Under the pieces are notes generated by a model. That model ran no database searches, was not told the DNA's origin, and saw nothing but the letters and a program-made list of their open reading frames with translations. DNA of 64,000 bases. It comes from Sycobia sp. Sy_11. Lineage: Eukaryota > Arthropoda > Insecta > Hymenoptera > Epichrysomallidae. Numbering within the stretch: the first letter of the stretch is position 1; every line of letters begins with the position of its first letter. Location of the stretch: positions 1,530,501 through 1,594,500 of the forward strand of contig JACCIC010000124.1 of assembly GCA_018907035.1 (NCBI GenBank), read 5' to 3'. A program made the translations under genes and the position numbers. Shown here piece after piece: positions 61,129 through 64,000 of this stretch.

Positions 61129-61180
61129 TATTGATTTAATAAAATTCACTTGTATTGCACGTTTTCGCACGTATTACAAG
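61103..61180 (+). pseudogene. Start of an adenain-type cysteine protease
   Basis: LPDRALCNIDLIKF looks like the opening of the adenovirus-type protease that follows pX-like genes in this class. The remainder, including the catalytic His and Cys regions, is missing; sequence similarity is lost by about 61180, before the mariner. Confidence 0.45.
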
Positions 61181-61329
61181 ATCAGACAATTAAGTAATGC
61201 GACCTATTTTATTTCTCGGCTTGTGATAACACTGCGAACCTGTAACTCTGTCACCGTAATAGTAGATCCCTACTCTTTCGATTTAGACTTTGACGACCCT
61301 TGCACGGCCATTTTGTAACAACGCGCGAG

Positions 61330-62085
61330 TAGTATATGTCACGAAAATGGGTGCAAAACTCGGCGTAACTGCAACAGAAATTTATGAAAAAAATTTAAAG
61401 TGTATGGTAGTGATACCCTGCATCGTAGTCAGGTGTTTCGGGAGCATGTCGATTTTAAAAAAATGTCGCTATGAAAAAGGTGTACGCGAAAATGGTGTCA
61501 ATGAACCTTTCAGATGAACAAAAACACTACAGAATAAACACAGAATGAAACTAACCGACAAAGCCAACAGTGGCTGTCCCCTGGAGCACCAAGACCAAAA
61601 AAGGCGAGAATGAGCAAGTCCAAAGTGAAAACCATGTTCATTTGCTTCTTCGAGAGCCAAGGAGTGGTTCACAAAGAGTTTGTACTACTTGGATAAATCG
61701 TATATCAAGCATTTTACCGTAATGTGCTCCAAAATTACGTTCAGAGATTGCGAAGGCTTGGATTCTGTATCACGAGAATGGTCCCTGTCACAGTGCGTTC
61801 AGTGTCTTTCAGTTTTTGGCGTCTAAAGGCATTGCAACGTTACCAGAACCGCCCTATTCACCGGAAATGTCACTCTTCCACTTTTCCCATTAAGCCATTT
61901 AAAAAAAAAGGTCGACATGTTGACTCCGTTGAACACATCTAGTAATCTAGGATGAGGGTACTCGAAAAGGTCCCACAAGAAGTGTTCTAGAATTGTTACG
62001 AAAACTGGAAAACTCGATGGAATAAGTGTATAGATGCGGGAGGAGACTACTTTGAAGGGGATCGCAGCGACGTATCTTAATTTTT
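61330..62085 (+). pseudogene. Dead mariner, further family
   Basis: Three-frame reading gives an N-terminal helix-turn-helix remnant (about 61345-61470), MVSMNLSDEQKHYRINTE (about 61490-61545), SKSKVKTMFICFFESQGVVH (about 61615-61675), WILYHENGPCHSAFSVFQFL (about 61758-61820; Glu replaces the catalytic Asp), PPYSPEMSLFHF (third Asp replaced by His) and a final GGDYFEGD block (about 62038-62062). Multiple stops and frameshifts. No TIR pair identified. This lineage resembles the remnant at 3390-4000 more than the other mariners here. Confidence 0.78.
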
Positions 62086-62454
62086 AAGTATACTCGATTT
62101 GTGAATTTTGTTGCATTCTTTAATTGTCTGACGTCGTATATAAGGCGTACTTATGATGTATCTGGTATTATGAATCTTGATGATGCAAGCGGTCTTGAAA
62201 CGGTTGTATATCGCAAATGAGGCAACAGAGTACTATATTTCAATAGTTTCTGTGATTTAAAGCCGCCCTTAGACCTTCTGTTCTACTTTGGTGATGCTAA
62301 AATTATGTACTATTATGAAAGAAATAAGGATTTAAATACACATATTTGCGGACATTTGTGCCTGTAATTTCTATGTAACAATCTTGCAAGTAGCTCTATA
62401 TAATCTCAGACGTTTTCTAATGCGTTATTATTAATTTAACCTTGGTAAATGAAT

Positions 62455-62798
62455 TATTATTTAAATTAATAAATATTTTTATCGGTTTTACAGTCTTTAT
62501 AATATCCTATATTAGTTAAAATAATGACAGACAGACTGTCCATGTTTATGATCACTCCAGTAAAATCTGAAATAAAACTTATTAATACAATAAATTGTAT
62601 CAGAAAACTAAAAATAAAAATAAAATAAAATTAATAATAAAATAAAAATAAAAATACAATAATAAGTAAAATAAAAATAAAAGAAAAATAATAAAAGTAC
62701 TTATTCTATGTTAGTAAAGGACAACCTGACTCCTCCCACCACCTAAAATCTGGGATCTTGTCCGACGTTTCCCACCGCTACGGTTCATCCTCGTGAAC
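62455..62798 (-). mobile_element. Penelope pseudo-LTR at the 3' end of the Penelope-like element
   Basis: Read on the minus strand: the hammerhead-like motif (62798-62762), GGAGTCAGGTTGTCCTTTAC, a T/A-rich stretch, then GGAGTGATCATAAACATGGA and a tail to about 62455. It matches 58005-58310 throughout and lies directly downstream of the GIY-YIG region. Confidence 0.72.
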
Positions 62799-62799
62799 C

Positions 62800-64000
62800 A
62801 AACTAAATTGAAAAACCCAGTATGCTACTTTATATGCCCCACCCCCACTCCAAATTCACGAGTAAAACACTTACAAGACCCCCCTTTTTTCTTCAACTTA
62901 AATGCGAAATACAAATTCTATATTAATAACGAATGATAAATGTTGTCCAATTTTCCCGACTATAATATTAAATTTACATTATTGGGAATTTCAAAATATG
63001 AATATTTTCAACAGTTTCACTTTTATATTTATTCTTAATACCATGTTCCAAAATATTTACATTTTCAAAGTCAAAAGAATGTAACAAGTTTAAACTATGT
63101 TCTTTTAGCCCGGATGTACCATTCATGCTTCGTAAGATATATTGATGCTCATATATTCTTTGTTTTAGGTACCATCCCGTTGGTCCAATATAATATTTGT
63201 CACAATTTTTAAATTTATTTTATATACCACTACTGTTTTTAAACCTTTATCATCCTTATCTTTACAATTATTAAATAGCTTTCTAATATTATTATTGTTT
63301 CTAAAGTAAACTTGAATCTTATGTTTTTTAAATGCACTTCTAATTCTTTCGGATAATCCTCTTACATATAGTAATACCACGATTTTTTTAATATTATCTC
63401 TCTTTGCCATATACGTTCTGTAGTCCTATTATAAATTTGATCCACTCTCTCTGCAATCATCTTACCCACAAAGTCTATTGGATAATCATTGTTAATGAAT
63501 ATCTCTTTAACTAATTTTAAATTATCTTTTCTAAAATCTCTGTGTAATAACTTAATTGCTCTGTCGATGATTCCCTTTACAGTACTTATTTTGTTTCCGA
63601 ATGGATGGTGTGAGTTAAAATTTAACAACCTACCTGACCATGTAGGTTTTCTGTACCAATTTAACTTTACTCTGTTATTACTAACTCTACTAACATTGAC
63701 GTCCATAAAACTTATTTATTATCTGATTCTAATTCCTTTGTATATTTAATTCTATCATGGATGGAATTAAAAACATCCGCCATTTCATCTACACACCTTT
63801 CTGGCACAATTGTAAAGAGGTCCTCGATATATCTTTTATAGATAATTGGTTCAAAATTCAACTTATTTAATGCAATATTTTCTAATTTTTCTATTACCAA
63901 ATTAGCAATCACCGGTGATAAAGGTGATCCCATTGGACAGCCATATTTTTGTTCATAAAAATTATTTTGAAAAGAAAAAATTGTGTTATTGAAAACCAAA
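62800..64000 (-). pseudogene. Penelope-like element: reverse transcriptase and GIY-YIG endonuclease (partial)
   Basis: Minus strand, continuing beyond the window. 63712-63999 holds RT motifs: FYEQKYGCPMGSPLSPVIAN and YKRYIEDLFTIVP, where the catalytic YxDD box reads Tyr-Ile-Glu-Asp. After a frameshift, 63362-63706 has LNWYRKPTWSGRLLNFNSHH, a Penelope signature, and a helical thumb region. 63165-63410 follows with GLSERIRSAFKKHKIQV and a CKDKD piece of the linker. A frameshift at about 63205 separates VVYKINLK from CDKYYIGPTGWYLKQR, the GIY-YIG nuclease core, then YEHQYILRSMN and further nuclease sequence to about 62990. Penelope-like elements use this nuclease to cut target DNA. Dead by frameshifts and the altered RT motif. 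Confidence 0.88.

Larger units (their letters stand above)
56860..61180. mobile_element. Remnant of a Maverick/Polinton (adintovirus-type) element
   Basis: Genes typical of this class of virus-like DNA transposon lie together: an rve integrase (56860-57605, minus), a coiled-coil protein of unknown role (58330-59200, minus), a packaging ATPase (59612-60200, minus), a PLA2-domain gene (60396-60767, plus), a pX-like gene (60787-61128, plus) and the first residues of an adenain-type protease (61103-61180, plus). Missing are the protein-primed DNA polymerase B and recognisable capsid genes. Complete elements are usually 15-20 kb, so this is a truncated relic. Penelope pseudo-LTR pieces (57722-58310) and a mariner (61330 on) have invaded it. 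I found no terminal inverted repeats. Confidence 0.75.

Overview
The window reads as AT-rich intergenic DNA from an arthropod nuclear genome, most likely an insect. The case rests on many mariner, R1-type, BEL, copia, Penelope and Maverick/Polinton pieces, long (AT)n, (GA)n and (AC)n microsatellites, and the absence of bacterial-style gene packing. An ant or other hymenopteran is a guess from the density of mariner and R1-type elements; nothing here proves it. I found no host protein gene, tRNA or rRNA that I could defend. Almost every region with coding character is a transposon, and only two reading frames look undamaged: a mariner transposase (8009-9052) and a small phospholipase A2-like gene of a virus-like element (60396-60767).

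Layout. 1-5.6 kb: AT-rich DNA with one dead mariner. 5.6-7.0 kb: the 3' end of a copia element, with polypurine tract and LTR. 7.1-9.7 kb: an unclassified composite repeat built from ~60-bp units in two opposite orientations, carrying an intact mariner. A second copy of the composite at 18.0-19.4 kb lacks that mariner and so shows the empty site. 11.6-13.0 kb: a 273-bp tandem duplication, then an internally deleted mariner. 14.4-15.6 and 20.2-21.4 kb: two dead copies of another mariner family. 26.2-29.1 kb: a possible MITE, an R1-type LINE (minus) and a duplicated mariner 3' end. 30.6-31.9 kb: a CpG-rich block of unknown role. 34.2-36.5 kb: a LINE with RNase H (minus).

38.7-47.2 kb: a broken BEL/Pao element (minus) whose integrase is split by an R1-type LINE (here LINE-A, plus strand), itself split by a second LINE-A copy. 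47.5-56.1 kb: a second R1-type LINE (LINE-M, minus) split by a nearly full-length LINE-A (49542-54717) with an 18-bp target-site duplication, plus a truncated LINE-A. The LINE-A 3' UTR holds several small hairpins whose stems change in a compensated way between repeats.

56.9-61.2 kb: a decayed Maverick/Polinton (adintovirus-type) cluster: integrase, a coiled-coil protein, a packaging ATPase with Walker A and B motifs, the PLA2-domain gene, a pX-like gene and the start of an adenain-type protease. It is interrupted by Penelope pseudo-LTR pieces that carry a hammerhead-ribozyme-like motif. 61.3-62.1 kb: another dead mariner. 62.5-64.0 kb: a Penelope-like element (reverse transcriptase plus GIY-YIG nuclease, minus) that runs off the window.

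All calls come from reading the sequence and its translations; no database search was possible, so family assignments are by motif recognition and borders without TIRs or target-site duplications are approximate.
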